In this document: piece after piece, positions 7,704-20,900 of the stretch
How the letters are laid out: every line of letters begins with the position of its first letter
Position numbering within the stretch: position 1 is the first letter of the stretch
Source of the DNA: an uncultured Eubacteriales bacterium
GTDB lineage: Bacteria; Bacillota; Clostridia; Christensenellales; Borkfalkiaceae
Direction of reading: 5' to 3'
NCBI GenBank assembly: GCA_900543915.1
Contig: UQTB01000014.1
Span: 1 to 53,340 of the forward strand
Length of the DNA stretch: 53,340 bases
Notes under the pieces: generated by a model
Databases searched by the model: none
Told to the model about the DNA's origin: nothing
The model's input: the letters and a program-made list of their open reading frames with translations, nothing else
Program-made: the position numbers and the translations under genes

Positions 7704-10700
7704 ATGAGACAATCTGTTCGCAAAACTTTGCTGATTGCAGTATGCGCGGTGTTCGTGTGTACTGTCATGGCGTTTGCCGCGGCGTGCGGGCCGAAGGCAT
7801 ATACGCTCACGTTCGTGACGAACGGGGGGACGGAGATCGCCCCCATTACGGCGGAAGCGGGAACCGCAATCACGCCTCCCTCCGATCCCTCGCGCGACGG
7901 TTATTCGTTCGACGGCTGGTTCGAGACGGAAAATTTCTCGGGAGACGCGGTGGAAATTCCCACGACAATGCCCGACAGAAATATCACGTATTATGCGAAG
8001 TTCACCGAGCTCCCCAAAGCGAAGCTGTCTCTGGACGCGGGCGAGGTCGGCACGCTTGAAACCTCGGAATTCGAGGTGACGGTCGGCACCAATGTATCTG
8101 AATTTCTCGCGGATATCGTTCCCACGGTCTCCGGTGACGTGACGTTCGGCGGTTGGTTTGACGGTGACGTCGCGTTGTCTGATAAGCAGACGATGCCGGC
8201 GGAGGGCCTTTCTCTGACGGCGAAATATCAGGTCGGTTTCACCGTCGAGGTGTTTTTGCAGGACGTGGAGGGAGACGGCTATACGCAGGACGAATCCGCT
8301 TCCTTTGAGCAGACCGGCTGGCTGGGAGACACGGTGACGGGCGGCTCCATCGACTTCGATGCGCCCACCGGTTACCGCTTTAATTCTTCCCGTTCGCAGA
8401 GCATCGTGCTGGGGGCGGGGGAGAACGTTTTCCGCGCTTATTACGACCGCAGTACATATTCCGTATTCTACTTTGCCAACACACCCGCGGGGGAGGAAGG
8501 CTCCGGAGAAATGCAGAATGAGACGGGCGTTCGCAACGGGGCATCCGTTTCAGTCAAAGAGAGCGGCTTTTCCGTGGAAGGATACCGGTTTGCCGGATGG
8601 GCAACTTCGGCAGGCGGAGCCGTGGCGTATCAGCCGGGAGAAAAGTTCACCATCGAGGGGCGTAGCGTGAGTCTGTATGCCTGCTGGGATTACGGCATCA
8701 CGGATGCGGAAAGCGGATCGGATAAAGTTTATATTCTTTCCGCGGAAGAAAACGCCGCCGTGCTCGAGCGTGTCGGGCTCGGAGAAAAGAAGGGAACCTA
8801 CGATCCGCAGCAGCGCATCTTTACCTTTGAAACCGAAGGCGGAAAAACGCTTCGCGGCAAGGTTGCCGAAGACGGAAAGACGTTCACTTATTTCGACGAG
8901 GCGCTTCAGGATACTTATCAGAAATACGACTGGATTGCCGGTTCGCTCGTCGACGGCGTGACGCTGGAACTCGACGGACAGGAAGGCGCGATTTATATCG
9001 AAGACAACAAGCGCGTGGCCGGCACTTATGCGAAGAGCGGCAGCAATTACGTATTTACTTCGGAGGACGGAGAGACCTCTTTCACATTCAGGCTCGGCAC
9101 GGAGGACGGAACGGAAACCTTCCGCGTCAGCGACGGACTGGAAGGGACGTATAGTTATTTGAGTCAAAATACGCTTACTGCGCTGACCATGATGATTTTG
9201 GACGGCTTCGGAAGCGGCCTTTATCTGGATCTGCAAACTTCTAATATGGGTGACGTGGTCTATAGCGTCGATGATTTGGAAAGCGGCGTTATCACTGCGA
9301 CCTTGACGTATTTAAGCGGAGGGTCAGAGACCGCCAGTTTCAGAGCCTTCCAGGTGGAAACCGATGCCGGAACAAAAAAGGCGTTTTTGCTCGTCGACGC
9401 CGCGCGCGGCAAGCATACTGCTCAGACGGACGAAGGCGTCATCTCTCTTGAGTGCGACGGCTTCAGCTACTGGAGAGATTACGGCAGCGCAATCTATACC
9501 GATGCGGAAGGCGTCGCTCACGAAACCATCTATATGTTGGGCTCGGGCTATGCGGATGGAGATTCCTTCTGGAGTTATATCCTCTTCCTGCCGTATATTC
9601 CCGAAGATTCGGAAGAATCTCCGGCGACTCTCGTCCTCCGCTATGACGCGGCAGGCCTGCAGGATGCCGAATTGGTGGAAAAATACGCCTTTTATCCGGA
9701 GACGCGCGTAAAGAGCGGCGTCACCGTCCGCCTGCGCCTGCATAGCGATACGGAAGCGACTCTGGAAGTTCTGATGACGGACGGCACCTACCGCTTGGCA
9801 GTCAGGGGCACTTATTCTTCCAAAACGGAAGGCGTATCGTTTGAATTTAAAGCGACCGAATATATTACATATGATAACGGAAACACCGTCATCTACTTTG
9901 AGGAGATTCTGAAGCCCTATTACGATTCATTTACCTATGGGACTTTCACTACTACGCAGGGCAGCGTCGTGTTTATGATCGGCGATGAGTCTGCCGGCGT
10001 GTATGAATTTGAAGCGGGCGGAAGCAAGATCACGCTCGATTGCGACGGGTTCGGTTTTGCCGATCTGACGGTCGACGAAAACTCCCCGTTGGAAGTTCGT
10101 TATACTTATTACGAGGGTTATACCGACGACGAGGGCGAATGGGGATTTATCGTATTCCAGAACGGAGAATCGGTGTATCTTCTCAAAGTTGACTTGCGCG
10201 GCGTGGGGGCAACTGAATTGCTGCCCAATGAAAACGCTTTGATCGGCAGTTTGGAAGATATGAACAACCGCATTGCGGGATATGAGGAAATCCTCCAGCT
10301 TTTCCCGGACGGAAAAGCGATCGTCCATGTCTTTGTCGACGGAAAATACGTCGAAGTAGAGGGCCGGTATGCGGCGGTTCCGGATATGGAAAACTTTTTC
10401 GACTTTACGGCGGAAAAGTATCCGGAAGGCGCCCCTGCGGATCTGAAAGATTATTACGGGTCTTTCCGGTTTATCTGCATCACGCTGAATCAGACGGTCT
10501 TATTTGCGGCATATGACGAAGAAGAAGTGTTGAGTTTCACTTTGGATGACGTCACGTTGTCTCTCTCCGGCTACGGCGTCGCGCAATTGGGCGATACGCA
10601 GTGCTTCTATCAGATCGACAGCGATAATATCGTTACGATTGTCAGTCTGGACGGCAGCAGTTCCATTCTGGTCAAACTCAACGAAGACCGCACGGCGATC

Positions 10701-11717
10701 GAAGCTGCGTCCGGTTCGGAAAGAGGTATTTATTACGCTTATGTTGACGGGGGGATTTCCCTTGAACGCTATTTGATCCAACTGGACGGATTAGGCAAAG
10801 CCGCGTTGTACCAATATATCCCTGCCGATGAAGAAGCGGGAACGCAGGCGACGATTGAAAAAGTTACCGGCGGAGACGGAACGTATACCAGATCGGAAGG
10901 CGATATCGTCTTGCAGTTTACGGTGGAGGGCTATGAGTCGTTTACGATGACCGTCGGCACGGTGACTTCGGGGCAAACAGCTATCGCCGTATATATCGTG
11001 GAAGATCTGTCGTTGGTAAAGAGTTATCAGATCGCCGGAGGCGGCAGCATCGCCGTCGACAAGTATAACCAGGCGGTTTATACGGATGAAAACGGAACAG
11101 AGACGAGCGTTGTTGCGCGCGTCGTTGAAGACAGCTATGTTGCGGGGCGCAGTCTGCTCTACGTCTATACTTCCGGTTCTCTCACTGCGATCTACCGGAT
11201 CGACGGGACGGAGCTGACGCTGCTTGATACGTTGTACGGCAAATACAACGAACTGATCGGCGGAACGATCAGCACTGCCGTCTATCTCGTGCTCGACGGG
11301 CTCGGCGGCGCACAGCTGGTCGACGGCGACGGCAGCATTCTCGCGACGGGGCAATATGCCGCCAATGCGGACGAGAGCGCTTGGGTATTCACTGCGGAAG
11401 ACAACAGCTTTACCTTCTATCTCTCCACGGTAACGTCCGGTTCGGGGGACAGATATGCTGTTTTCTCCAGGTATGACGAAACATGGGAGCGCAGTTTCAG
11501 TTCCGCCGATTGGGAGGTAATGATCCTGAGCGGGCACGGAACGGTGACTTTCATCGACGAAAAGGGCAAAGTGACGGAGACCTTCTACGTCGTTTCGGGC
11601 GAAAACGTGATCGGGATTTACGATTTGAGCACGGGCGAGTATCAGTACTACAAAGTAAACTTTGAGGACGGTACGTTCACGCCGACCGAAGCGCCCGCGG
11701 AAGAGCAGGCCGCCTGA
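7704..11717 (+). CDS. Large lipoprotein with InlB-type repeats and LDGxG beta repeats
   Basis: The ATG at 7704 is preceded by AAGGAG; a longer upstream frame would begin inside the promoter and is rejected. The 1337-residue product has a lipoprotein signal (Cys28 in FAAAC). Residues about 32-98 and 104-175 are InlB B-type repeats, about 178-255 resembles a MucBP-like beta domain, and about 258-328 is a further InlB repeat ending LYACW. From about 335 to 1320 there are roughly ten or eleven degenerate beta repeats. Each centres on a strand like LDGxGxA (examples: IQLDGLGKAALY, LVLDGLGGAQLVDG, MILSGHGTVTF), often followed by a GTY strand. The C-terminus is acidic, with no LPxTG anchor or catalytic motif. 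It is probably a long extracellular adhesin or glycan-contacting protein. It is a single-gene unit with its own promoter and terminator. Confidence 0.86.
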   Translation: MRQSVRKTLLIAVCAVFVCTVMAFAAACGPKAYTLTFVTNGGTEIAPITAEAGTAITPPSDPSRDGYSFDGWFETENFSGDAVEIPTTMPDRNITYYAKFTELPKAKLSLDAGEVGTLETSEFEVTVGTNVSEFLADIVPTVSGDVTFGGWFDGDVALSDKQTMPAEGLSLTAKYQVGFTVEVFLQDVEGDGYTQDESASFEQTGWLGDTVTGGSIDFDAPTGYRFNSSRSQSIVLGAGENVFRAYYDRSTYSVFYFANTPAGEEGSGEMQNETGVRNGASVSVKESGFSVEGYRFAGWATSAGGAVAYQPGEKFTIEGRSVSLYACWDYGITDAESGSDKVYILSAEENAAVLERVGLGEKKGTYDPQQRIFTFETEGGKTLRGKVAEDGKTFTYFDEALQDTYQKYDWIAGSLVDGVTLELDGQEGAIYIEDNKRVAGTYAKSGSNYVFTSEDGETSFTFRLGTEDGTETFRVSDGLEGTYSYLSQNTLTALTMMILDGFGSGLYLDLQTSNMGDVVYSVDDLESGVITATLTYLSGGSETASFRAFQVETDAGTKKAFLLVDAARGKHTAQTDEGVISLECDGFSYWRDYGSAIYTDAEGVAHETIYMLGSGYADGDSFWSYILFLPYIPEDSEESPATLVLRYDAAGLQDAELVEKYAFYPETRVKSGVTVRLRLHSDTEATLEVLMTDGTYRLAVRGTYSSKTEGVSFEFKATEYITYDNGNTVIYFEEILKPYYDSFTYGTFTTTQGSVVFMIGDESAGVYEFEAGGSKITLDCDGFGFADLTVDENSPLEVRYTYYEGYTDDEGEWGFIVFQNGESVYLLKVDLRGVGATELLPNENALIGSLEDMNNRIAGYEEILQLFPDGKAIVHVFVDGKYVEVEGRYAAVPDMENFFDFTAEKYPEGAPADLKDYYGSFRFICITLNQTVLFAAYDEEEVLSFTLDDVTLSLSGYGVAQLGDTQCFYQIDSDNIVTIVSLDGSSSILVKLNEDRTAIEAASGSERGIYYAYVDGGISLERYLIQLDGLGKAALYQYIPADEEAGTQATIEKVTGGDGTYTRSEGDIVLQFTVEGYESFTMTVGTVTSGQTAIAVYIVEDLSLVKSYQIAGGGSIAVDKYNQAVYTDENGTETSVVARVVEDSYVAGRSLLYVYTSGSLTAIYRIDGTELTLLDTLYGKYNELIGGTISTAVYLVLDGLGGAQLVDGDGSILATGQYAANADESAWVFTAEDNSFTFYLSTVTSGSGDRYAVFSRYDETWERSFSSADWEVMILSGHGTVTFIDEKGKVTETFYVVSGENVIGIYDLSTGEYQYYKVNFEDGTFTPTEAPAEEQAA

Positions 11718-11738
11718 ATCTGAGCGGATTTCAAACTG

Positions 11739-11776
11739 AAAAGACCGTTTTGAGCGTAGCTCAAGGCGGTCTTTTG
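11739..11776 (+). terminator. Intrinsic terminator after the 1337-residue lipoprotein gene
   Basis: The outer stem AAAAGACCG/CGGTCTTTT encloses an inner stem TTGAGC-GTA-GCTCAA. The 3' arm itself supplies the U-rich end. Confidence 0.88.
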
Positions 11777-11860
11777 TAAAATTATACATTGTTTATGCAA
11801 TTATTTGAATTTAAATAGGTAATATTATTTATTTTTATAGCATTTCCATGGTTAATTTAA

Positions 11861-11889
11861 TTGACCTGATAATATTTTTGTGATAAAAT
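11861..11889 (+). promoter_or_regulatory. Sigma-A promoter for the giant LRR lipoprotein gene
   Basis: TTGACC (11861-11866), a 17-bp spacer and TAAAAT (11884-11889) lie in an AT-rich stretch between the terminator at 11739 and the ATG at 11984. The 5' untranslated region would be about 90 bases. The rest of this gap shows no other signal. Confidence 0.75.
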
Positions 11890-11983
11890 AAATCAATAAT
11901 AGAATAGTTATATATTATTTATACGCAATCGTCTTTCCCCGGTTCCGCGGGGAAGGAGGAGATAGAAGAAAAGGAGGCAGTAT

Positions 11984-14900
11984 ATGAAAGTAAAAAGGCT
12001 GATTATGACTGTGCTGCTGTCGGTGATGGTGTTATCGGCGGCGGCAGCTGCGGCGTGCGTCGGAAATCCGCCGGACGAAAAACCGTCGACGCCCGGCGAA
12101 GAAGCGGGCAATTATTATTTTGACGCTTCTAACGGGATTGAGTATAACGTTTCGTTAGACGGAATCGATCTCTATACTTATTATTTCGGGAACGCCAGCG
12201 GCTTCGGCGACTACACCAAGGAGGACGGCGTAATGACCTTCCATCCCGTCGGGGATGCGGAGACAACCGTCTTTACCGCGGTGCTTTCGGACGATGTCTT
12301 AGTGGTGACTTATAACGGCGGCGAAATGCGCTTTTATAAGCAGATCACTTACACCGTCTCTTTCTCCTCGGAGGGCGGCAGCGAAATTGATCCTGTCACC
12401 GTGATGAACGGCAGATCGATTGAAAAGCCCGCCGATCCCGTGCGTTCCGGTTACACCTTTTTGGGGTGGTATACGGACAGCGCTTATTCCAAACCGTTCC
12501 TGTTCGGCTCTCAGCCGGTGACGGCAAATACGACCCTCTATGCTTATTGGGGGGAGAATGTCGTCGGTCAGAGAGAATTTACGATCGACTTTGATCTCAA
12601 TTACGACGGCGCCGAAGCGCTCGGCAGCGTGCAGACGATAGGCGGAAAACTCTATCAGCTGCCCGCCGATCCCGTGCGCGACGGATATACGTTCAACGGC
12701 TGGTGGATCAGCATGTACGAAGGAGAAGCGGAGGATCCCTCTGAGCGCCTTTCGTATCCGTATGCGGAAGGCATGGTGTTTGAGAGCAGCGCAACGCTCT
12801 ACGCTTATTGGACGGAGAATCAGTCCGGTTCCAAACTGTCCGCGCCCGTTGTTTCCGTAAGCGGCAATTCCATCAGCTGGAATGGCCAAACCGGAGCGAC
12901 CAAATCCGCTATCAAAGTGACGGGGCCGGAAGGCTTCAAGGCGATTGACAAGGAGACCGGCAGTACGACGGAGGCCGTCGACTTTGCTTCTGCTCCCGCG
13001 GGAGATTACGTGATCAGCGTCACGGCGATCGCATCCAATTCGGGCAACAATTCGGATACGACCACGATCTATTATAAAAACAAGGCGCTTGCGAGTGTTT
13101 CGCTGTTCTCTGTCGCAGAGCCCTCTGTGCTGGTCTTCAATGCTGTGGAACATGCGGATCGCTATTATATCACCGTCGATTGCGGAGATAAAGCTCACAA
13201 TCATACGATGATCGATCTCGGTTCTTCCACGACCTATAACTTCTACAACTGCGCGATGCAGGAAGGCGGCATCCGCTTTACGGTTACCGCGGAAGGGGAG
13301 GGATACGCTTCTTCCGTATCCAGGACGTTTGTCTACAACAGAATGCTTGCGGCAATCGAGGAGTTCCGCTTCGACGATGCGACCGAAACGCTCTACTGGG
13401 ATGCGATCCCCGATGCTGCGGGCTACGTCGTTTCCGTGAACGGCGTCGAATATGAGATCGGCGGAAAAACGCAGTTCTGCCTTAAGAATTTCGCGCCCGT
13501 CGAGGGCGGCATCGTCGTCAACGTCTATCCCAAGACCAAGGGATACAACGCGCCGGCCGCGAGCAAGTATGTCTATGAAAAGACCAGACTGGCGGCGCCG
13601 AGCGATTTCCGCATCGAAGGGACCATCCTGACATGGTCTGACTGCAGTGCGGATTCTTATGAAATCAGGATCGGCACGCATACGTTTACCGCGGAGACCA
13701 ATCGCTTTGATCTGGCTTCTGCCAACGACAAGGTAAACTGGTCTGCTTTGGAGAGCTATCAGATAACCATCCGCGCGATCGGGGCGGAAAATTCCCTGTG
13801 GAGCGACGCGGAAGATATCCGCTACCAGATGATGGCAGAGACGGTTTCCTATGAAGCGGGAGTCGTTTCGTGGAATCACGTGGTCGGTGCGGATTCCTAT
13901 GAGGTCAGAGTCAACGGCGGCGAGTCGATTTCCGTCGAGGGCGGCGTGAACTATGCCGAAATTTCCCTGACGCAGGCTGGCATCAATACCGTTGAAGTGC
14001 GCTACCTGCAGGGCGACGCTGCTTCCTCTTGGGCAAAAACCGAGGTTTACGCATATACCGTGACCTTTGACACCAACGGGGGGACGGCTGTGGCGCCGCA
14101 GTATAAGGCGTACGGCGACCCGTACGACGAATATGAAACGCCCGAAAAGCCGGGATACGAATTTGACGCGTGGTATACCACGCCCGGCGGTCCGGAGACG
14201 AACGGCGCCCGCTATGAAGATAAGACGTTCACCGAATCGGGCGAGCTTGTCCTCTATGCTTACTATGCGCCCAAGACGTATACCGTAAAATTAGATCTCC
14301 AGGGCGGCTCCCTCGGCGTTACGACGGCAGAAGTCGTGTTTAATTCCATGTATCAGTGGCCGGTTCCCACATCCAACGATGCGACCAAGTCTTTCGGCGG
14401 ATGGTGGTCCGTTCCCCTCGGCACGGGCACCCAGTATACGGATGACAAGGGAAACAGCCTCCAGCCCTGGGCGGAAACGAGAGAGGATGTTACGGTTTAT
14501 GCTTTCTGGCAGGATGACGTCCTTGACTATACGCTGCTTTCTGACGATACATACTCCGTGAAAGCGGGAAAGAAAATTTCCATGGTATCGGAATTGACGA
14601 TCCCCGTGACGTATCGCGGAAAGATGGTCAAAGAAATTCGCGGCGAGGCATTCGCCAATGTGACGAATCTTACAAAGATCAGAATCCCCAACAGTATCAG
14701 CTTTATTGACTATTCGATGCTCAACGCTTTCAGCGGCTGTACGGGACTTACTGCTTTTGAAGTTTATGACAGCGGAATGCCCGTTGCCGAAATCGGGAAC
14801 TATCTCTCCAGTGACGGTGCGTTATTAATAACCGAACTGAATGAAAGCACTTCCAAGCTGGTTACGACGCTTATTTTGTTCCCGATGGCCAGAGAAGGCA

Positions 14901-17900
14901 GCTATCGTATCCCTGATGAAGTGGAAATCATTGCGAGACAGGCGTTTGCGGGATGCTCTTTGACGGAGATTACGATTTCTGCCGGGGTTTCTGCCATCAA
15001 TGCCGATGCCTTTAATAAGAGTACAAAGCTGACCACTGTGGTGTTTGAAGATGCGGCTGCGGGTGAAACGGCTGTTCCTCTGACGTTTGGCGCCCGTGTG
15101 TTCAGTAATTGCTCTGCATTGAGGGAGGTTACGCTTCCCGCACGGCTGCAGGAGACCTCTTTCAGCAAATATGTTTTGAAAGATCCGTCGGGAACACCGC
15201 CGAGTCAGACTGTTACCGTCAGTGCTTCCTCGGTAGATAACCCGTTTGTAGGCTGCACCTCATTATCCGCGGTTTACGTAAGTGAAGGGAGTGCATATTA
15301 TAATTCGATCGACGGTATTCTGACGGATAAGGATAAAACCACAATCATTTTCGCTCCGGCAAAAGCAGATGCGATTGCGGGTGAATATAGGATTCCTGCC
15401 GGCATTACCGCGATCGGCAACGGCGCGTTCCTGGATTGTAACGGGCTTACTAAATTGACCATCCCCAATACGGTTACGACCATCGGGGAGCTTGCGTTCT
15501 ATGACTGTGACGATATAGAGGAAGTTATTTTTGAAGGAAACGGCTTCCAACCGGTAACAATCGGCAAGTACGCTTTCAGAACGTGTAATTATCTGACGAC
15601 GGTTACGTTTGGAGATGGAAATCTCGTCTCCGAGATCGGAGCGGGCGCGTTCTACGCTTGTACCAGATTGTCGTCGTTCACGATTCCCGCCAATATGGAG
15701 TACATTCGGGAACAGGCATTCCGCGGCTGTTCTGCGCTCGCGGAGGTATCGTTTGCGCCGAATGGAAAAACGCTCATATTTGAAGAAAACGTCTTCTATC
15801 AGTGCACGGCGCTTACAACGTTCTACCTGCCTGCAAATGTAGCAGAGCTTCCCGGCGTATTCAGCGGCTGCACGGCGCTTGAAAAAGTGGAAGTGGATAA
15901 AGATAATCCGTATTTTACAGATATCGAAGGTGTTCTCTTTGATAAAAATGTCACAAAGTTGGTGTTCTTCCCGTTGGGAAGAGGCGGCAGCTATACGATT
16001 CCCGAGACCGTTACCGAAATTGCGACCGGCGTATTCCGCGGCAACGAGGTACTTACGGAAATCGTGATCGGCGCAAATATGGAAAAGATCGGGAACGAGG
16101 CTTTCCGTGGATGTATCGAGCTCAAAACGGTGAGGATCGAAGACGGTGATAAGCCCCTGACCATCGGAGACAGTGCGTTCCAGCAGTGTTCTTCTATTGT
16201 GACGATAACGCTTCCCGGGCGTGTGAAAGAGATAGGCGACTATGCTTTCTACTGGATGGATTCGTTGCGTCTCGTCCAATTCGGCGAAGGAATCACTGAA
16301 ATCGGCGAAATGGCTGTCTATTACAATGCGTCCCTGGAGCGCGTCGAAATTCCGTCTACGGTGAAAGAAATCAAAGAAGGTGCTTTCTCTTCTAACTATA
16401 ACCTCAAGAGAGTGACGTTTGCGGCCGGTTCGCAGCTGGAAACGATTGGGAACTTTGCTTTTTATTCCTCGGCTATTACGGAAATCACGATTCCTGCTAC
16501 CGTAAAGACGATCGGTGCGTACGCTTTCACTGCCCAGACCAATAATCCTACCTTGACGACGGTCAACTTTGCGGATGGCACTGTGCTTGAGACGATCGGC
16601 GGCAACGCGTTTCAGAATCATAAAAACCTTAAATCCATTGTGATTCCGGGATCGGTGACGGCGATCGGACCCTATGCGTTTTCCGGTTGTTCTTCTTTGG
16701 CGAGCGTCGAATTTGAGCCGGGTGAAAAAGATCTGACCATTGGCGCTCCGACCGATTATAGCTATATAAGGGGTAGTACCACAACGTATACGTATTACGG
16801 TTACTCGTTCAGCGGATGCGATCTGAAGGTGGTGCAGCTTCCTGCACGCGTTACGGAATTGGGGCAGTATTCGTTCAACAGCAACTATAATTTGACGGAA
16901 ATTACTTTCGGCAGCGAAACGGAAGAGAGCCGCTTGACCAACATCGGCGCCGGTGCATTTTACATGTGCCGTTCGTTGAAAGAAATCGTCATACCGAATA
17001 CTGTCCGCAACCTGTCCGAGGTTACAGCATGTTATGCTGATTCGTCGTCATCTACGGTAATCTATCGTACCGCAATCGGAGAAAAGACTTTCTACGGGTG
17101 CTACGCGCTTACCAGCGTAATCTTTGAGGAGAACGGTAAATCGGAGGACGGGGTGACGATCGGCAACGAGGCGTTTTCCTCGTGCATGACCTTGTCGGAA
17201 TTGTATCTCCCCGCCAGAATGGCGAAGTATACCACTACCGACGGCAAAACAGTGTTGGAGCCGTTTGCAGGAACTAGTGTGTTCTCCGGATGTAAGTTGC
17301 TGACAGAGATCAATATTGAAGAAGGCGGCGATGTATACGCTTCCAAAGACGGTATCGTTTACAACGGCGACTTTACGGAACTGGTATATTGCCCGCTGCC
17401 GCGAACCGGCGTGATCGAGGTGCCGGATACGGTGCAGAGGATCAGCGACAATGCGTTCTATAATTGTTCGTCCATCACCGGTATCTCGTTTGGAGAAAAC
17501 AGCGAACTGAATCAGATCGGCGCCAATTCGTTTGCATACTGTGCCGGAATCACCGAAATGGTCATTCCGGACGGCGTGACGGAAATCGGAACCTATGCGT
17601 TTAGAAACTGCACGAATCTTACTTCGGTTACGCTTCCGCGGGAGTTGGCTGAGTTTGACAACGCTATTTTTACGGGTTGCACTTCTCTGAACAATATCAA
17701 CGTCAGCGCGGGGAATGAAAAATATCAGTCGAAGGACGGCGTTGTATTCGATGCCGACGGAACGACTTTGGTTTATTATTCGAGCTCGCGCAAGGCTGAA
17801 AGCTATACGGTGCCGGCAGGCGTCACGGAGATCGGCGCAAAGGCCTTCTACCAGAACACTTATCTGAAAGAAGTAATTTTGCCGGACGGTTTGAGCGTCA

Positions 17901-20900
17901 TTAATCACACCGCCTTCAGGGGGTGCACGGCGCTGGAAAAGATCAATATTCCCAACACGGTTACGCTGATCGACGACGCTGCGTTTTATGGCTGCAGCGC
18001 TCTCAAAACAGTGGAATTTGAGGAAGGAGGTACGCTTCCGCTGGTAATCGGGTCGGAAAAAAATCCGACCGGAAAAATGGAGAATACAAAAATACCGGCC
18101 AAATATTACTACTCGGACGTTTTCTACAGCACTGTTTCGCTCAAGAGTTTGACACTGCCCGAGCGCACCACCTCGATTGGCGACAGAACCTTCTATAATT
18201 CGGGGATCGAAACCATTGTCTGGCCTGCGGGTGTGACGGAAATAGGGGCAAAAATGTTCGAAAAATCTGCGCTCAGATCGATCACGTTGCAGGTCGGCTT
18301 GAAGACGATCGGCGATTACGCGTTTACGAATTGCAGCAAACTGGTTTCCGTTACCTTGCCGGAGGGGCTGGAAGAATTGGGATTCTTCGTATTCAGCAAA
18401 TGTACTGCAATGACCTCTTTCAGCTTCGGGGATAACTGTACGCTGGAGGAGCTGAATTACGGCACGTTTGCGGAGTGTACTTCCCTGAAGAGTATCGTTC
18501 TGCCCAAGAGCATTACTTCCATTTTGAGCGGTTCGGTATCCAGTGTTCCGTCAATTTATTCTAGCAGTGCGAAGACGGCCGTACAAGGCAGTCCGTTCTT
18601 AAAGTGCACGGCGCTGGAGTCCGTTACGTTTGAAGAGGGCACGGCAATCACCGCTCTTCCGAATTATCTGTTCAGGGGGACGGGGCTGAAATCCTTCCAG
18701 ATTCCCGGAACCGTCAAGACGTTAGGAACATATTTGTTCCAGAACTGTGCGGACTTGACCGAGGTGGATTTCTCTTTGGCGACCCAGGTCACCGAACTCT
18801 CGAACTATATCTTCGCGGGCTGCTCGGCATTGGAAGAATTTGAGATCCCTGACAATATAACGAAGATCGGAAATTATGTTTTCCAGAACTGCACGTCTCT
18901 CACAGAAATGAAGATTCCCGAATCTGTCACTTCTTTGGGCACCAATATATTCAACGGATGCTCCAATCTCGAGTCTTTGGACCTGTCCGAACTGAATACA
19001 AAGATCACCGCTTTGCCTCAGTCTTTTGTGCAAAACTGTATCAAATTGACGAGTCTGGAAATTCCTGCTGCGATCAAGACGTTCGGAACAAGCTGTTTCT
19101 ACGGCACCGGGTTTACCTCTTTCACGGTTCCCGATCAGGTGACGGCGCTTCCCAGCAACATTTTCCAGAACAGTATGCTCGAGGAAATCGTCATTCACGA
19201 TAAGGTTACTTCGATCGGCGGCAATGCTTTCAGGGGCTGTGTCAATTTGTCATCCGTCGAAATTCCCGATTCTGTAAAGACTTTGGGAACGTATGCCTTC
19301 CAAGGCTGTGAATCACTTGTTTCAGTAAAATTGTCGAGTTCTCTCACTACGCTTTCCAATTATCTGTTTGGAAATTGCGTCAAACTTGAAAGCTTGGAGA
19401 TCCCGGCATCGGTTACTACCTTTGGAACGGATGTATTTAACGGATGTGTTGCGCTTAAATCGATTGATATTCCCGAAGGCGTGACGCAAATCGGAAAGCA
19501 GGCCTTTATGGGCAGCGGCTTGGAAAGTATCTCTTTCCCCGGCAGTTTGGCGAGCATCGCCGACGCCGCGTTCAAAAACTGCGTCGACCTGGTCAGCGTG
19601 ACGCTGCCTTCCGGCTCCGACTATACCTCGGTTTCTGCCAGTCTGTTTGAAGGATGCGTAAATTTAAGCAGCGTTGCCTTCTCTGCCAACGTAGAGGAGA
19701 TCAGTGCAAATGCATTCAGCGGCTGCACGGCGCTTGCGCAGGTTACGCTTCCCGGGAGCCTGATCGAAATAGGGGATAGCGCCTTTGAGGGGTGTGTAAC
19801 TTTAAGCGAAATCATGCTTCCCGGTTCGGTTGAATTGATCGGAGATGCGGCGTTCCGTAATTGCGTGCTCCTCAAAAACGTGTATTTTTCCGAAGCGGTC
19901 ACTTTTATCGGCGATTATGCGTTTGCCGGTTGTGTTCAGTTGGTGCAGGCAGTGCTTCCTGATGCCATAGTGTCTCTGGGGGCTTATGCTTTCAGCGGAA
20001 CCGGTCTGAAAGAAATTACGCTGCCTGCCGGGCTTTCTGTCTTGTCGGAAGGGACGTTTGAAAACTGCGCTGCGCTCGAAAAAGTGGTTTTGACCGAGTC
20101 GATATCCGAGATCGGAGACTACGCGTTCAAAAACTGCGCGAAACTCTCAGAAATCGAGATATTGTCCGGTGTCGTTTCCCTGGGGGTCAATCCGTTCTTC
20201 GGGTGCGCTTCTCTCGATACGTATATCATTGCGGAAGAGAGCGAGTCGTTCATGCTGATTGACGGGGTTCTGTTCGGCGCAGACGGAAAGACGCTTTACA
20301 GCTATCCTGCGGGTAAGGAAGGATCGTATACCGTTGCGGACGGCGTCACCGTAAGGCCGTACGCGTTTGCCGGGGCAGATCTGTCCGAGCTGATTGTTTC
20401 CGACGGGGCGACGCTTCTGGACGGAGCGCTTGCCGGCGGAACGTACGGGAGCGTGCAGCTGCCGTCTTCCCTGAAAACATTGCCTGACTCGCTTTTCAAA
20501 GACGCCAAAATAGGCGCTGTGACAATCCCGTCCGGCGTCACGGTGATCGGGGAATATGCGTTCCAGGGAGCTGAAATAGACAGTATCGTCATACCCAACG
20601 CCGTTACCGCGATCAGTCAATATGCCTTCGAGGGATCGTCCTTAAGCAATTTGACGTTTGAATCCGGCGGAACAGAGGGACTGACGATCGGAACGTATGC
20701 CTTTGCAAACTGTACTTCGCTTGAACATCTTGTTGTGCCTTCCCGTGTCCGGGTGGCGTATACATCTTCTGTCACGCCTGTTGACAACTATGCGTTTTAC
20801 GGATGTACGTCTCTTCTCGACGTTGTATTTGAAGAAACGCCTGCAAGCGGCGGCGTGGAGGGAGTCTTGCGTTTGGCCCAATATGTATTTGCCGGCTGCA

